The notes under the pieces are model-generated. The model had not been told where the DNA came from. It was given only the letters and a program-made list of their open reading frames with translations, and did no database searches. A stretch of DNA of 64,000 nucleotides. Origin: UBA2705 sp963977125 (GTDB lineage Bacteria > Pseudomonadota > Alphaproteobacteria > Micavibrionales > Micavibrionaceae). How positions within the stretch are numbered: the stretch's first letter is position 1; the number at the start of each line of letters is the position of its first letter. This document shows positions 34,774-44,569 of the stretch, in pieces. Both the position numbers and the translations under genes were made by a program. The stretch covers positions 1-64,000 of the forward strand of contig CAXBNJ010000002.1 in the NCBI GenBank assembly GCA_963977125.1, read 5' to 3'.

Positions 34774-35265
34774 ATGAACGCACAAAATGAGATAGCTCAA
34801 AATCTACACCTAAAAAAACTCTGTATGGTGATCATCGCAATAGCTTTAACTGTCGGCGCATGTTTATTTTGGCACGCCGCTCCGTTTAAAATTAAAGACC
34901 CTTCAGATCCTCAATTTAACCCAAGCAAGTTTCGTTTTATTGACTATAAAGAGGTTAAGCCTCTGGAATCTGCCTTGAACACCCTTTTCGCCACAGGGAC
35001 AACGAAAGCCGAAATAGATAAGGTTCTTCTAAATACCGCTGGCGCAAGTCCACAGGGAGTGAGTAGATACAGTAATGGCTTTTACATCTATAGATACAGG
35101 CCTTGGTCTTTATATCTGTATGAGCTGAGACATCTAGCAAATTGCGGTGACTATGTCGTGCGTGTTTGTTACAAAGACAAAAAGATGCAATCTTTCCGAG
35201 CTTCAACGCCTTGCGTCACTTATATTGAACCGAATATATTAAACGATGTTTGTCATAACCAATAA
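34774..35265 (+). CDS. Unknown single-pass membrane protein
   Basis: I do not recognise this 163-residue protein. Residues about 15-33 form a membrane anchor (LCMVIIAIALTVGACLFW), followed by an outer domain with four cysteines outside the anchor. AGGA lies about 10 bases before the ATG. It starts 66 bases after ogt on the same strand and ends before the convergent dapB. Confidence 0.65.
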   Translation: MNAQNEIAQNLHLKKLCMVIIAIALTVGACLFWHAAPFKIKDPSDPQFNPSKFRFIDYKEVKPLESALNTLFATGTTKAEIDKVLLNTAGASPQGVSRYSNGFYIYRYRPWSLYLYELRHLANCGDYVVRVCYKDKKMQSFRASTPCVTYIEPNILNDVCHNQ

Positions 35266-35330
35266 AGCTATACTGCCTCTCTCCCCCAAGCGCCTTTATT
35301 AATGCCAAGACAGCCCAAAGCATTACCTTC

Positions 35331-36128
35331 TCAAACGCCAAGCGCATCAGCCATGCTATATAAATGCCCTGCTGGCTTATCATGCAGCCAGCGTGCAGCA
35401 AATAAAGCGCCGCTCGCGAATAAGCGGCGGTCATGCGCCTTATGCGATAATGTAAGTTCTTCACTTGGCCCATAAAAGCTAACCTCATGCGCGCCAATGA
35501 CGCTGCCGCCACGTTGAGCGGCATAACCTATTTCACCCTCTTGGCGCAGAGCATCGGCGCCGTTACGACCATAGACAGCAACTTCATCATGATCTTGCCC
35601 ACGGCCTTGCGCCGCCGCCTGCCCTAACATTAAAGCTGTGCCCGATGGCGCGTCGCGTTTAAGGCGGTGATGGGTTTCTGAAATTTCTAAATCATACTCA
35701 AGGCCAAGGCGCGCTGCGCTTTGCTTTACAAGCGCACAGAGCAAATTAACGCCCAGTGACATATTACCCGCATGTAATAGGGGCGTGAGTTTCGCAGCCG
35801 CCTCAATATCATGCATTTGCGCCGCGCTTAGACCCGTTGTGCCTGAGACGATTGGCGTTTTATGCGCAGCGGCATGCCCCGCCAAAACCACAAAATTATC
35901 AGGCAAGGAAAAATCAATAACAATATCGACCGCGCTTAGAAATTCTGCGCAATCAGCGGTCAGTAAAAATCCATCAGAAGAATCCCCTGCCGGTTTTTTC
36001 TGACGGCTGAGACCGGCGATTAATTTTATATCCGTGTTTTCACCAGAATCTTCTTCTAAATATGTTTTTAATACGCGCCCTACGCGGCCATTTATTCCGC
36101 TTATTCCTAAATTAATCATGCGATTCAA
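35331..36128 (-). CDS. dapB: 4-hydroxy-tetrahydrodipicolinate reductase
   Basis: DapB is an NAD(P)H-dependent reductase of lysine and diaminopimelate synthesis. The 265-residue product has the nucleotide motif ISGINGRVGRVLK, the DIVIDFSLPDN segment, SETHHRLKRDAPSGTALMLG and the C-terminal HKAHDRRLFASGALFAARWL. The start is either TTG 36128, which has AGGGA 5 bases upstream, or ATG 36119, which is 14 bases away. Confidence 0.95.
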   Translation of the reverse strand: MNRMINLGISGINGRVGRVLKTYLEEDSGENTDIKLIAGLSRQKKPAGDSSDGFLLTADCAEFLSAVDIVIDFSLPDNFVVLAGHAAAHKTPIVSGTTGLSAAQMHDIEAAAKLTPLLHAGNMSLGVNLLCALVKQSAARLGLEYDLEISETHHRLKRDAPSGTALMLGQAAAQGRGQDHDEVAVYGRNGADALRQEGEIGYAAQRGGSVIGAHEVSFYGPSEELTLSHKAHDRRLFASGALFAARWLHDKPAGHLYSMADALGV

Positions 36129-36256
36129 ACTTATCCCTGTAATTATATTTCACTAAATTTAAGCCATAACTTAGAGAAAAGCAAAGACTCAAATATGATT
36201 TAGTGAAGAATATAACAAAATATGCTGCATATGCGTAATAAAGTTACAAAAAAATA

Positions 36257-36286
36257 TTGACTTTATTTTCCCTGTGCGTATTATAT
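36257..36286 (+). promoter_or_regulatory. Orphan sigma-70 promoter
   Basis: TTGACT (36257-36262) is followed by a 17- or 18-base spacer and ATTATA/TTATAT (36280-36286). It faces an ORF-free stretch that ends in a terminator. Transcription would start near 36292. Confidence 0.7.
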
Positions 36287-36295
36287 CAAAATCCA

Positions 36296-36311
36296 TTAAC
36301 AAGTTGTTAAC
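36296..36311 (+). promoter_or_regulatory. Perfect CtrA-like box at the small RNA start
   Basis: TTAACAAGTTGTTAAC matches TTAA-N7-TTAAC, with both half-sites carrying the extra C. It lies at about +5 to +20 of the predicted transcript, so CtrA would be expected to repress it, or to activate a second start further downstream. Confidence 0.55.
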
Positions 36312-36460
36312 ACTCTCAAGAGTGGATGATCAGTTGGTGAGTTGAAAGTTTCAGGGAAAAGAAAGTATTGTTCGTCAAAACGGCGGGAGGTCGTGAACAA
36401 TAAATAAGGGAGCGTCGTTCAAAAATATAAAAATATATGTGAACGACATATGAGAAGAAT

Positions 36461-36516
36461 AAGGCTTTTGTTAAGTGGCGAATATTTGCCACATTACAAA
36501 GGCCTTTTTCTTATTT
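36461..36516 (+). terminator. Terminator of the orphan RNA unit
   Basis: A long hairpin has inner stem GTGGC/GCCAC and outer stem AAGGC-TTTTGT with ACAAA-GGCCTT, followed by TTTTTCTTATTT. The T-run is on the plus-strand side, which fixes the direction. Confidence 0.8.
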
Positions 36517-36547
36517 ACCGCTTACATCGCTCCGTTAAATAGCCTCA

Positions 36548-38851
36548 CTACACAGCTTTGAACGTGACCGCCTTGTCAGAAATTATCTGAAAACGTAAAT
36601 CCCCCGTTAAATCCGTTTGCTCTAAAGCGGAAAGATAGAAATTCTGCACGCGATTGCGCATAGCTTCACTGGGGAGAGTTTCTAAACGCAGCGCGACATC
36701 AAGGCGCTTATTCGTATAAAAGCCGTCAATTTGCGCCGCCCCCATTGAGGATAAAGAGAAGTCGAGAATAAAGCGTGCCGTTTTTTCTTCACCTTCATCG
36801 CCGCTCTCATTATGACCGCCATTATGATCCATCCAATGCATAGCAATAACTTGTGTTTGCCCATCAACCTGCATAGGCAATAAAGCGCTGCGCCATTCAC
36901 TGCCGCCACTGCCCTGCTCTGGTTGGCTACGTAAGGCCACTGAGCCATTTTGCGTAGATTTAAGCAATGTGCTAAATAAATCCGCCTTACCCTGACGAGC
37001 GAGGCTGTCTTGGCCTTTATTACCGACAAGCCCACCCACTTCCCCACTGCGAAACGCCGCCAATAGGAATAACATAGCTGGCACAAGCTGTGCGGGCTTA
37101 GCCATATTAGGCAAGACCGCCTGTAGAGGGGATGGGTTTAGCTGTGCAGAGGGCATCATCAAGGCCGCCAATAAAGCCTCAAGAGCTTGCACAAATTCTG
37201 TCGCCATAGGTGAAGACTGTACAAAAGGCATTAAATGCGTAGGCATCATTAACTGCGAAGATAATTGCGCCCCCTGCGCGCCGCCAAGCGAAGCGGTTTC
37301 AGACGTTAATAACGCCGCGTCGATACCTCCATCACTCGATGCGCCACCCGACGCCCCACTAAGCGTTACAGGAAAAGAGATATTCAAAACATCCCCAGTA
37401 GATAGGCTTTGTATAAATCCTGTATCCGCCGCGCCAATTTGGCCGAGTATCAGCGCTGAGCGTGCGGGCCAACCTGCCCATTCTGGCTGCGCGACTTTAA
37501 AGCCTTCAGATGTTTCTCCAATAATTTTTGCACTTAATCGTCCTGCTCCCGTATTGACTAAAACCTGCCTGTTCAGAACCTCATCATCAAGATCAACAAT
37601 TGCTGACATAAACAAATTTTCACTGCGGTAAGCGGCGCTGCTCTCAGGGTTAGGCTTCTCAACAACAAGCGCATCTATAGACTGAAAGAAAGCATCATGA
37701 TGCGTCGCTGGCAAAACCTGCTGTGCTTGTGGGGCAAAGATAAGCGGCTTTGCTGCGCCTTCAGCGATAACGCCAATTACAGAGCCCGCTTCAACGCTCG
37801 AAGACCGGGGCGGTTCTATACTCTGGTTTTGCGTTAAAGGCTGTGTCGCACCATTAGACGTGAAAGCCTGCATTGAAACAGAGCTTAGATTCGCTGATGC
37901 TGGCAGTGCGCCGCTCAGTAAAACGCTGGGCGAAACGGCGCTCTCTAATGATGTAAATACAGGTAATAAAGAGGTCGAAGACCACAACAAAGGCGAATTT
38001 ATCGTCTTTGCCTGCATAGCCGCCCCCTGATCCCTTACTGTCTGGACAGGCATAAATAATGGCGGCGTATGATGAGCTTGATCTGGCTTCACGACAAGCA
38101 GACCTTTAAACGGTGTATCATCTAGTCCGCCCTCAATTTCAGTCAGAACAATCGGAGGGATCACGTCTGCTGTAACCATTGGCGCTAAAACGTGACGCGC
38201 TGAGATAAGTGGCAATTTTATAGTTGCGCCGCCTGCTTCTAAATCAACAGGAAAGCTACGCAGTAAAGCGGTTTTATGAGACGCTGAATGTGGAATGATT
38301 TTTTGTAAAGCATCAATTTGCGCCTCCAAAAGGCTTAATTGCGCGACACGATCCGCATATTTCTGTGCGCGAGCAACGTCTTGCGTATTGAAAAGCGTTT
38401 CTTCTGAAGGTAAAGCCGCGGCGGTGTGTGCGTTGCCCACTTGGTCAGCATCGGTAAGATGAAAAACAAGATAATTATCAGCATTACGAGAGCTTGGTTG
38501 AATAAGGAAACGATCACCCGCGACAATCGGCGATGCGCCTGTCGATTGAGCCGCTGCTGGAATCGGTACTAAGTAGTTTTTTCCTTCAATTCTGATTAAG
38601 GCCTGGCTTGAAGAACGCTCGGCCTTATCGCCTGTTTCTTGGTTTTTAACTTCAAGAACCTTGGCTTCAATAATTACCTCCGCTTGCGCCGCAAGCGTGC
38701 TTTTATAATTCGCCAAAAAATCAGCCAATGCCGAAGGCATTACTGTCGCTTTCATCTCAAATCTCGCCGCGCGCGCATCATGACCCTCTTTATGATCACT
38801 ATGTGTTTGCTTAACAGATTGCAATAAATTTTGAAGACGTATATCTGACAT
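36548..38851 (-). CDS. FliK-like flagellar hook-length control protein
   Basis: The 767-residue product has a long low-complexity Ala/Ser/Gln-rich middle and a C-terminal domain of about 120 residues (ARFILDFSLSSMGAAQIDGF, then LDVALRLETLPSEAMRNRVQ) that fits the hook-length control (Flg_hook) fold. FliK measures hook length and triggers the FlhB switch. The N-terminal third is unlike classical FliK. It ends the flhF-flhG gene string. The FliK assignment rests on layout and location, not on strong motif identity. Confidence 0.65.
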   Translation of the reverse strand: MSDIRLQNLLQSVKQTHSDHKEGHDARAARFEMKATVMPSALADFLANYKSTLAAQAEVIIEAKVLEVKNQETGDKAERSSSQALIRIEGKNYLVPIPAAAQSTGASPIVAGDRFLIQPSSRNADNYLVFHLTDADQVGNAHTAAALPSEETLFNTQDVARAQKYADRVAQLSLLEAQIDALQKIIPHSASHKTALLRSFPVDLEAGGATIKLPLISARHVLAPMVTADVIPPIVLTEIEGGLDDTPFKGLLVVKPDQAHHTPPLFMPVQTVRDQGAAMQAKTINSPLLWSSTSLLPVFTSLESAVSPSVLLSGALPASANLSSVSMQAFTSNGATQPLTQNQSIEPPRSSSVEAGSVIGVIAEGAAKPLIFAPQAQQVLPATHHDAFFQSIDALVVEKPNPESSAAYRSENLFMSAIVDLDDEVLNRQVLVNTGAGRLSAKIIGETSEGFKVAQPEWAGWPARSALILGQIGAADTGFIQSLSTGDVLNISFPVTLSGASGGASSDGGIDAALLTSETASLGGAQGAQLSSQLMMPTHLMPFVQSSPMATEFVQALEALLAALMMPSAQLNPSPLQAVLPNMAKPAQLVPAMLFLLAAFRSGEVGGLVGNKGQDSLARQGKADLFSTLLKSTQNGSVALRSQPEQGSGGSEWRSALLPMQVDGQTQVIAMHWMDHNGGHNESGDEGEEKTARFILDFSLSSMGAAQIDGFYTNKRLDVALRLETLPSEAMRNRVQNFYLSALEQTDLTGDLRFQIISDKAVTFKAV

Positions 38852-38931
38852 AGTCTAAGTATATCATGAAGATAAGAAATTAAGCGAGAATTACGCCGCG
38901 CCTGATGAGGAATCAAACGCGGCTTTAATTC

Positions 38932-39777
38932 TTATTGGCTCGCTGTGGCCATTTTCTTGCGCTCTTCAGCCATATCGCGCATCGTTTGACGAGCGATTTT
39001 TTCAACATCCATCGCCGCATCAGATGTTGGTGAGCGTATCAAAATCGGCGTTTGCGCACGGATACAATCTTTAACGCGCTGATCATTACGAACTATGCCC
39101 GCTAAAGGTGGGCGAATACGGAGGAAATTTTCGCAAGCCCGCAATAAGGTCTTATAGGTTTTCTCACCATCACTAGAGCCCTGAACCATATTGACAACAA
39201 CACTGACATATTTAGACATGCCCGCAGCGCTGCCCAATTTGATAAAGGCATAAGCATCGGTCAAAGACGTCGGCTCATCTGTTGAAAGTAATAAAGTGCG
39301 CGTTGCCATCGAAGACAGCATACGCACAGTGCGGTCAACGCCCGCGCCCAAATCAATCAAAACAACATCATAACTATTGGCAACTTCTAAAAGCTGGTCA
39401 CGCAACAACGCCAAACGCTGACTTGGAAGCGCAGAAAGTGATGCCTGACCAGAGCGACCAGCAATAATATCAAAGCCGCCTTCTGGGTATGGCTGAATGA
39501 CTTTGCTCATGCTCAAACGACCACGAATCACGTCATTCAAATCACGTTTTGGCATTAAACCCAACTGAACATCAACATTTGCGAGGCCCAAATCACCATC
39601 AAACAACAGAACTTTGTGGCCCATTTTCGCGTAAGTATGCGCCAATGTGATTGAAAACCACGTTTTACCAACGCCGCCTTTACCACTCGCCACCGCAATA
39701 ATATTCTTCCCTCGACGGAAAAACGGCTTACCATTTTTATCGCTAGGGGTTTTTGATGTTACGGATGTATCACTCAT
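38932..39777 (-). CDS. flhG: MinD-like ATPase FlhG (FleN)
   Basis: FlhG controls flagellar number by acting on FlhF and a master regulator. The 281-residue product has the deviant Walker A motif GKGGVGKT (residues 32-39), DGDLGLANVD, and a C-terminal basic stretch. Its start overlaps the flhF stop by 4 bases, so the two are coupled. Confidence 0.94.
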   Translation of the reverse strand: MSDTSVTSKTPSDKNGKPFFRRGKNIIAVASGKGGVGKTWFSITLAHTYAKMGHKVLLFDGDLGLANVDVQLGLMPKRDLNDVIRGRLSMSKVIQPYPEGGFDIIAGRSGQASLSALPSQRLALLRDQLLEVANSYDVVLIDLGAGVDRTVRMLSSMATRTLLLSTDEPTSLTDAYAFIKLGSAAGMSKYVSVVVNMVQGSSDGEKTYKTLLRACENFLRIRPPLAGIVRNDQRVKDCIRAQTPILIRSPTSDAAMDVEKIARQTMRDMAEERKKMATASQ

Positions 39778-40913
39778 GACGCATTTCCTGACTGCTTATT
39801 CGAATTTAAGTTTACCTTTTTACCGAATGCCTGTGAAGGCATTAAAATCTTACTCATCTTTTTCGGGTTCAAATTTTGCAACCCTTCTGCCACTTGTGGC
39901 GTATCACTCATCTCTGCAAAACTCAGGCCACCTTCATGAGCGGCGTTAAGTAGGCCGCCAAGACGACGTGCAATATCAAGGCGCGTTGTTATCATACGGC
40001 GCACCCCCATTGTCGCGAAAATACGGGCAATCTCGCCACTTTCATCAGCGTCAGCACCTGCGCCCATAACCAAAATCGGCTCTATGTCGGCTGCAGCTGC
40101 AAGCATCGCCATCGCCTTCATATCAGCCTTATCAAAGGGATTCGCACCGCCCGTATCAATAATAATCTGGTCTGCGCCCTTGGCTTGATCTATCGCTTTG
40201 GCCAGTGCGGTCGGTGACGTCGCTTTCATTAAAGGGACCTTGAGAATACGTGTAAACGCTTGTAATTGTTCAATGCCGCCAGCGCGCATAGTATCGGTTG
40301 TAATCACCGAAGCGCTCATATTATTCATCACAGCGCGGGCGGCTAATTTTGCCGCCGTTAAAGTTTTGCCTACCCCTGGGGCGCCAACAAGCATAATCGG
40401 TCTTTTTAAAGGGCGCGCCTGAATAGGTTTGAAAGTGAATAAATGTTCAATTGCACTACTCAGCGCCAGATAAGGGTCGTTCATACCCAATACTGTCGCA
40501 CAAGATATAATTTGATCCGTCACTTCATCAGGTACGGAATGACGGAGCATAATTTCGGTGAGTTCTTCAACCACCGCACCCTCGTCATCTTCATCATCAT
40601 GTTGCAACCAATCATCTGAATTGGCTATGCCTTCGCTGCCAATCTCAAATGCGGGACTTCTTGTATCTATATCCAAATCATTTAACATCGTAAAATCATC
40701 GTCTCCGTTACTGTTATTCGAATGACCTTCGCTTAATCGCTCTTGATTACCGCCGACGCTCATACGTTCAGGTTCTATAGCCGCCGTAACGCGTACGGTT
40801 TTACCGCCATCCTCTTCACGAGTGGCAATAATAATAGCGTCTCCTCCTAGTGCATCACGCACCATTTTCATCGCTTCGGTCATATTGTTGGCGTAGAACG
40901 ACTTTAGTCGCAT
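39774..40913 (-). CDS. flhF: Flagellar placement GTPase FlhF
   Basis: FlhF is an SRP-type GTPase that sets the polar site of the flagellum. The 379-residue product has the N-terminal MRLKSFYANNMTEAMKMVRD start, an acidic linker (about 60-120), and the GTP-binding P-loop GAPGVGKT (177-184), then ITTDTMRAGGIEQLQAF and IIDTGGANPFD. The presence of FlhF and FlhG suggests a polar, number-limited flagellum. Confidence 0.94.
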   Translation of the reverse strand: MRLKSFYANNMTEAMKMVRDALGGDAIIIATREEDGGKTVRVTAAIEPERMSVGGNQERLSEGHSNNSNGDDDFTMLNDLDIDTRSPAFEIGSEGIANSDDWLQHDDEDDEGAVVEELTEIMLRHSVPDEVTDQIISCATVLGMNDPYLALSSAIEHLFTFKPIQARPLKRPIMLVGAPGVGKTLTAAKLAARAVMNNMSASVITTDTMRAGGIEQLQAFTRILKVPLMKATSPTALAKAIDQAKGADQIIIDTGGANPFDKADMKAMAMLAAAADIEPILVMGAGADADESGEIARIFATMGVRRMITTRLDIARRLGGLLNAAHEGGLSFAEMSDTPQVAEGLQNLNPKKMSKILMPSQAFGKKVNLNSNKQSGNAS

Positions 40914-41028
40914 GGATAGGTAATTCTCTTTTGTTTAGAGGCGAACCTCAAATTACAGTATATATTTTCTAGAATCACTATTCTACAAGATAAACGTAAA
41001 CAAAGCGTATGTGAATCCCTAATGTGGA

Positions 41029-41553
41029 TTATTTTTTAAAAATTCGTGATTTGAGGCCATATTTTTTACGGTAGCGCGTGCAGGCACGGCCAAGTTCCAT
41101 ATCAAAATATATAACGGCCTTATTATCAGGAGAAGACATTTTGTTATCGACCATCGCCTTAACGCTCATATACAAACTACGGAAAAGATCGACACCATCA
41201 CTATTCAAAACCGTTGCGCTCTGCATAATATCGAGAACATCACTACAAATAACGGTAATAGCGCTATAACCAAACATTTGCCCATTGGCTTTAAGGTCTA
41301 GTATTGGCGCACAAAAAGCCTCCACCTCAACCCTTTGACCGACTCCGACTTTAGCCAATATATCATCCATATCCTGCAGTAAAGGCGCGGCAATTTCTTC
41401 AAATAGTGTCGGGTTACCAGCATGCTCTAAGATATGCGCTTGTGCTCGTGTCACCCCAAGAGATGAAAAGCCACCAAAACCAACTTTTTGCTTCAAGACA
41501 TTCGCCACTTTAAAAACGCGGGCAGCTTTATTATTTAATGATTTATCTCTCAT
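41029..41553 (-). CDS. Unknown protein in flagellar cluster
   Basis: I do not recognise this 174-residue protein. It is soluble and basic at both ends, with no signal or membrane segment. It starts 15 bases after the CheY-like gene and is followed by flhF, so it is most likely part of the flagellar operon. Its VEVEAFCAPILDLKANGQMF core has no motif I can name. Confidence 0.7.
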   Translation of the reverse strand: MRDKSLNNKAARVFKVANVLKQKVGFGGFSSLGVTRAQAHILEHAGNPTLFEEIAAPLLQDMDDILAKVGVGQRVEVEAFCAPILDLKANGQMFGYSAITVICSDVLDIMQSATVLNSDGVDLFRSLYMSVKAMVDNKMSSPDNKAVIYFDMELGRACTRYRKKYGLKSRIFKK

Positions 41554-41568
41554 CGACCTTATCCTATC

Positions 41569-42093
41569 TTAAAACTCAACAGACCAACGCTCGCTCGCAT
41601 CATGATCCTCTGCACGGCGCATAGGGCCATTATAAATCATACGTGGGTTTTTCCGTCGGCGATCAGGTCCAAAATATGTAGCCGTCTCAATATATGATTT
41701 GGGCCTCTCAATAACCGAAGCCAAGCGCCCCGCCAAAGATTCTGCTGTGAAAGGCTTAACAAGAAATTCGTTAACGCCCGCGTCTCTAGCTTCCATCACA
41801 TAAGATTCAGAGGCGTAACCTGTCAGCATAATAATGGGTACAGTACGCATAATTGATGTCTTGTCTTGACGAATCATCTTCACAAGCTCTAGGCCATTAA
41901 CTGGCGCCATTTGCCAATCGCAAATAATGATGTCGGGGCTATGTGCGCGATATAATTCATAAGCAGCCTCGCCATTATCAGCCCTTAGAACATTCTTAAT
42001 GCCCAAACAGCCCAACGCATAGCAGGTAAGATCCTGCATCATGCGAATATCCTCGGCCAAAAGCACGCTGACATTATCAAAACTATAACTCAA
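41569..42093 (-). CDS. CheY-like response regulator with C-terminal extension
   Basis: The 174-residue product is a receiver domain with acidic pocket Glu14-Asp15, phospho-acceptor Asp59 (IIICDWQM), Thr91 and Lys113 (LVKPF). About 50 extra residues follow, including a basic FGPDRRRKNPRM segment. It has no DNA-binding domain. Its place between flhA and flhF suggests it acts on motility. Confidence 0.88.
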   Translation of the reverse strand: MSYSFDNVSVLLAEDIRMMQDLTCYALGCLGIKNVLRADNGEAAYELYRAHSPDIIICDWQMAPVNGLELVKMIRQDKTSIMRTVPIIMLTGYASESYVMEARDAGVNEFLVKPFTAESLAGRLASVIERPKSYIETATYFGPDRRRKNPRMIYNGPMRRAEDHDASERWSVEF

Positions 42094-42296
42094 AATAAAT
42101 TTCCTTTAAATAACATAACCCTCTAAACAAAAAGAAAGCGCTTCGAAATACCTTAAAACAATTCAAATATTAACAATTTATAGTAAAAAATGCAAACGAC
42201 GCACTGAACCATAAATATAGTAAAAACAAATCAACACCTTAGCTCGCTTACAGCAGAGCTGCTATACAGAGAGGCAAAATAAAATGAACATAAAGA

Positions 42297-44414
42297 CTAT
42301 ATTTGCCCAACCGTTTTTATACGCGCGCGTGGGTGTATTTCATTTTGAGACACAACCACAGTCTGCGGACGGAACCGCTCAATTACGGATCGAACAAAAG
42401 GGCGAATACCAGGGGAGGTCAGCAAGACAGGCACTTCACCCTGAGCATTCAGCCCATCAAAACTAGTGCGCACGGCATTTATAAAGTCCTGCATGCGCGT
42501 TGGCGCCATTGCCAGCTGCACTTCATCGCCATCCCCGACAAGCGCCTCAGAGAAAGCCTGCTCCCAAACAGGAGAGAGAGAGACAAGCGGTAAATACCCA
42601 TTGGGCCCTGTATTCTTATCACAAATATGACGCGATAAGCGTGAGCGCACATGCTCCGTTACCATAGATAAATTACGAGTAATCGCAGAGGCCTCCGCAA
42701 CACCTTCCAATATTGTCGCCATATCACGAATGGATACGCGCTCACCGACCAAGTTTTGCAAGATACGTTGCAAGCCACCAACAGATATTTGCGCAGGAAT
42801 AACTTCCGCCACAAGCTTCTGATATTGCTCTGGCATTTCATCTAGTAGCTTCTGTGTTTCAGCATAAGATAATAAATCAGCCATATTATCGCGGACAATT
42901 TCTGTAATATGCGTTGAAACCACAGTCGCCGCGTCAACAACGGTATAGCCTTTAAAATGCGCTTCTTCTTGATGCTTTTCATCAATCCACATGGCCGGCA
43001 AGCCGAATGTCGGCTCAACTGTATTTTCACCAGGAAGTGAAATTGGCGCGCCGCCCGGATCCATAATCATAAACATATTCGGGCGCACTTCACCGCGCCC
43101 TGCTTCGACTTCTTTAATGCGTAAAACATAAGTGTTGCTTGGCAGTTGTAAATTATCTTGTATACGCACAGACGGCAAAATATAGCCCATATCTTCCGCA
43201 AATTGACGGCGCAGACCTTTAATTTGATCGGATAATTTATTCTCGCCCTGCACCAAGGACAACAGGCTGTAACCAAGCTCAATACGAACAATATCCATAG
43301 CCAAAGTTTTTGAAATAGGCTCTTCTTGAACAACAGCAGGTTTGCCTTCTTTTGCTTCAATAGCTTGCTGCATAGTATGTTTAGTTTCTTCAGCTTTTTC
43401 AGCATTATTAAAAGCCATATAAGCCAAACCGCCCGTTGCCAGGCCAAGAATAAAGAATGGTGTAAAAGGAATGCCGGGGCTAAAGGCCAGAATAAACAGC
43501 ATTAATGCACTCATTGCGATGGCTTTAGGGTAACGTGCAAATTGGAAAAGCAGGACCTTATCAGCCGTGCCTTCAACGCCGGCTTTTGATACCAACAAAC
43601 CAGCAGAGACGGAAACCATCAAAGCTGGAATCTGCGAGACCAAACCATCACCGATGGTCAACAATGTATAGGTCGACGCCGCATCAGCCAATGACATGCC
43701 TTGCATACCTGCGCCGATAACAATACCGCCTAATACGTTAATCACGGTAATTAACAGCCCCGCAATCGCGTCGCCACGCACGAATTTAGCTGCACCATCC
43801 ATAGCACCAAAGAATGAGCTTTCTTGCTCCAATTCTTTACGGCGTGACTTGGCTTCATCTTCTGTGAGCAAGCCTGCGGATAAGTCAGAATCAATCGCCA
43901 TTTGTTTACCGGGCATCGCATCTAAAGTAAAACGCGCCGCCACTTCAGCAATACGCCCAGAACCCTTAGTAATAACCACGAAATTAACAATAACCAAAAT
44001 GGCGAAAACTATGCCACCGACGACGTAGTTATCTTGAATAATAAACGTACCAAAGGCTTGAATAATATCTCCCGCAGCGCCATCGCCCTCATGCCCTTCA
44101 GACAAGATCAAACGCGTTGAGGCCACATTAAGGCCCAAACGCAGCGAGGTCACGACCAATAAGATCGTTGGGAAAGATGATAGCTCAAGCGGCTTGTGCA
44201 AGAACATTACAGTCATCATAATCAAAACAGAAAATGTGATGGATAAAGACAGGCCCATATCCAATGCCCATGGCGGCATAGGCACCATCATAAAGGACAA
44301 AATCAAAAGCATACCAAGGGCGAATGCAACATCACTACGTAGAATGCCGCCTAATATACCTTGAACTTGCCCTTGAGAGCGTGAACCGCCAGATGTTACA
44401 GGTGTGTTTGCCAT
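42297..44414 (-). CDS. flhA: Flagellar export protein FlhA
   Basis: FlhA is the large export-gate subunit that docks chaperone-substrate complexes. The 705-residue product has about eight N-terminal membrane segments, the FHIPEP-family signature RIAEVAARFTLDAMPGKQMA followed by IDSDLSAG, and the cytoplasmic domain (about 350-705). A predicted TTGCTT-17-TATTAT promoter lies 70-100 bases upstream. The Shine-Dalgarno is weak. Confidence 0.97.
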   Translation of the reverse strand: MANTPVTSGGSRSQGQVQGILGGILRSDVAFALGMLLILSFMMVPMPPWALDMGLSLSITFSVLIMMTVMFLHKPLELSSFPTILLVVTSLRLGLNVASTRLILSEGHEGDGAAGDIIQAFGTFIIQDNYVVGGIVFAILVIVNFVVITKGSGRIAEVAARFTLDAMPGKQMAIDSDLSAGLLTEDEAKSRRKELEQESSFFGAMDGAAKFVRGDAIAGLLITVINVLGGIVIGAGMQGMSLADAASTYTLLTIGDGLVSQIPALMVSVSAGLLVSKAGVEGTADKVLLFQFARYPKAIAMSALMLFILAFSPGIPFTPFFILGLATGGLAYMAFNNAEKAEETKHTMQQAIEAKEGKPAVVQEEPISKTLAMDIVRIELGYSLLSLVQGENKLSDQIKGLRRQFAEDMGYILPSVRIQDNLQLPSNTYVLRIKEVEAGRGEVRPNMFMIMDPGGAPISLPGENTVEPTFGLPAMWIDEKHQEEAHFKGYTVVDAATVVSTHITEIVRDNMADLLSYAETQKLLDEMPEQYQKLVAEVIPAQISVGGLQRILQNLVGERVSIRDMATILEGVAEASAITRNLSMVTEHVRSRLSRHICDKNTGPNGYLPLVSLSPVWEQAFSEALVGDGDEVQLAMAPTRMQDFINAVRTSFDGLNAQGEVPVLLTSPGIRPFVRSVIERFRPQTVVVSQNEIHPRARIKTVGQI

Positions 44415-44485
44415 GGACCATTTAATTTTAAGGTTACGCTGTGAATACAGCTTAATAGGCGCATGAATACCCCCATTACAATACT

Positions 44486-44514
44486 ATAATATAGTTTGCT
44501 GTGCATTTAAGCAA
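44486..44514 (-). promoter_or_regulatory. Predicted flhA promoter
   Basis: On the minus strand TTGCTT (44514-44509) and TATTAT (44491-44486) are 17 bases apart, within the flbD-flhA gap. A GTTTGCT/AGCAAAC inverted repeat overlaps the -35. Confidence 0.5.
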
Positions 44515-44569
44515 ACAAGAACATCGAAATGTTACGAATGCAGATAGTCAATCCCTGCCCTAATCTATT

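Larger units (their letters stand above)
36292..36516 (+). ncRNA. Candidate small RNA with CtrA box
   Basis: From the predicted start to the terminator the 225-base stretch has no credible ORF but at least four hairpins: TTAACAAGTTGTTAA (36296-36310); CACTC/GAGTG (36311-36324); ATTGTTC/GAACAAT (36367-36373 with 36395-36401), with GGGAGG in its loop; and GTCGTTC/GAACGAC (36414-36420 with 36441-36447). A strong terminator hairpin ends the unit. Several GGA triplets lie in loops or single-stranded parts. It lies on the plus strand between dapB and the FliK-like gene, both on the minus strand. No known RNA family is recognised. Confidence 0.6.

Noticed and set aside
36448..36541. Short ORF starting ATG near the end of the orphan RNA
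   Set aside because: It runs straight through the terminator hairpin, has no ribosome binding site and no recognisable product.
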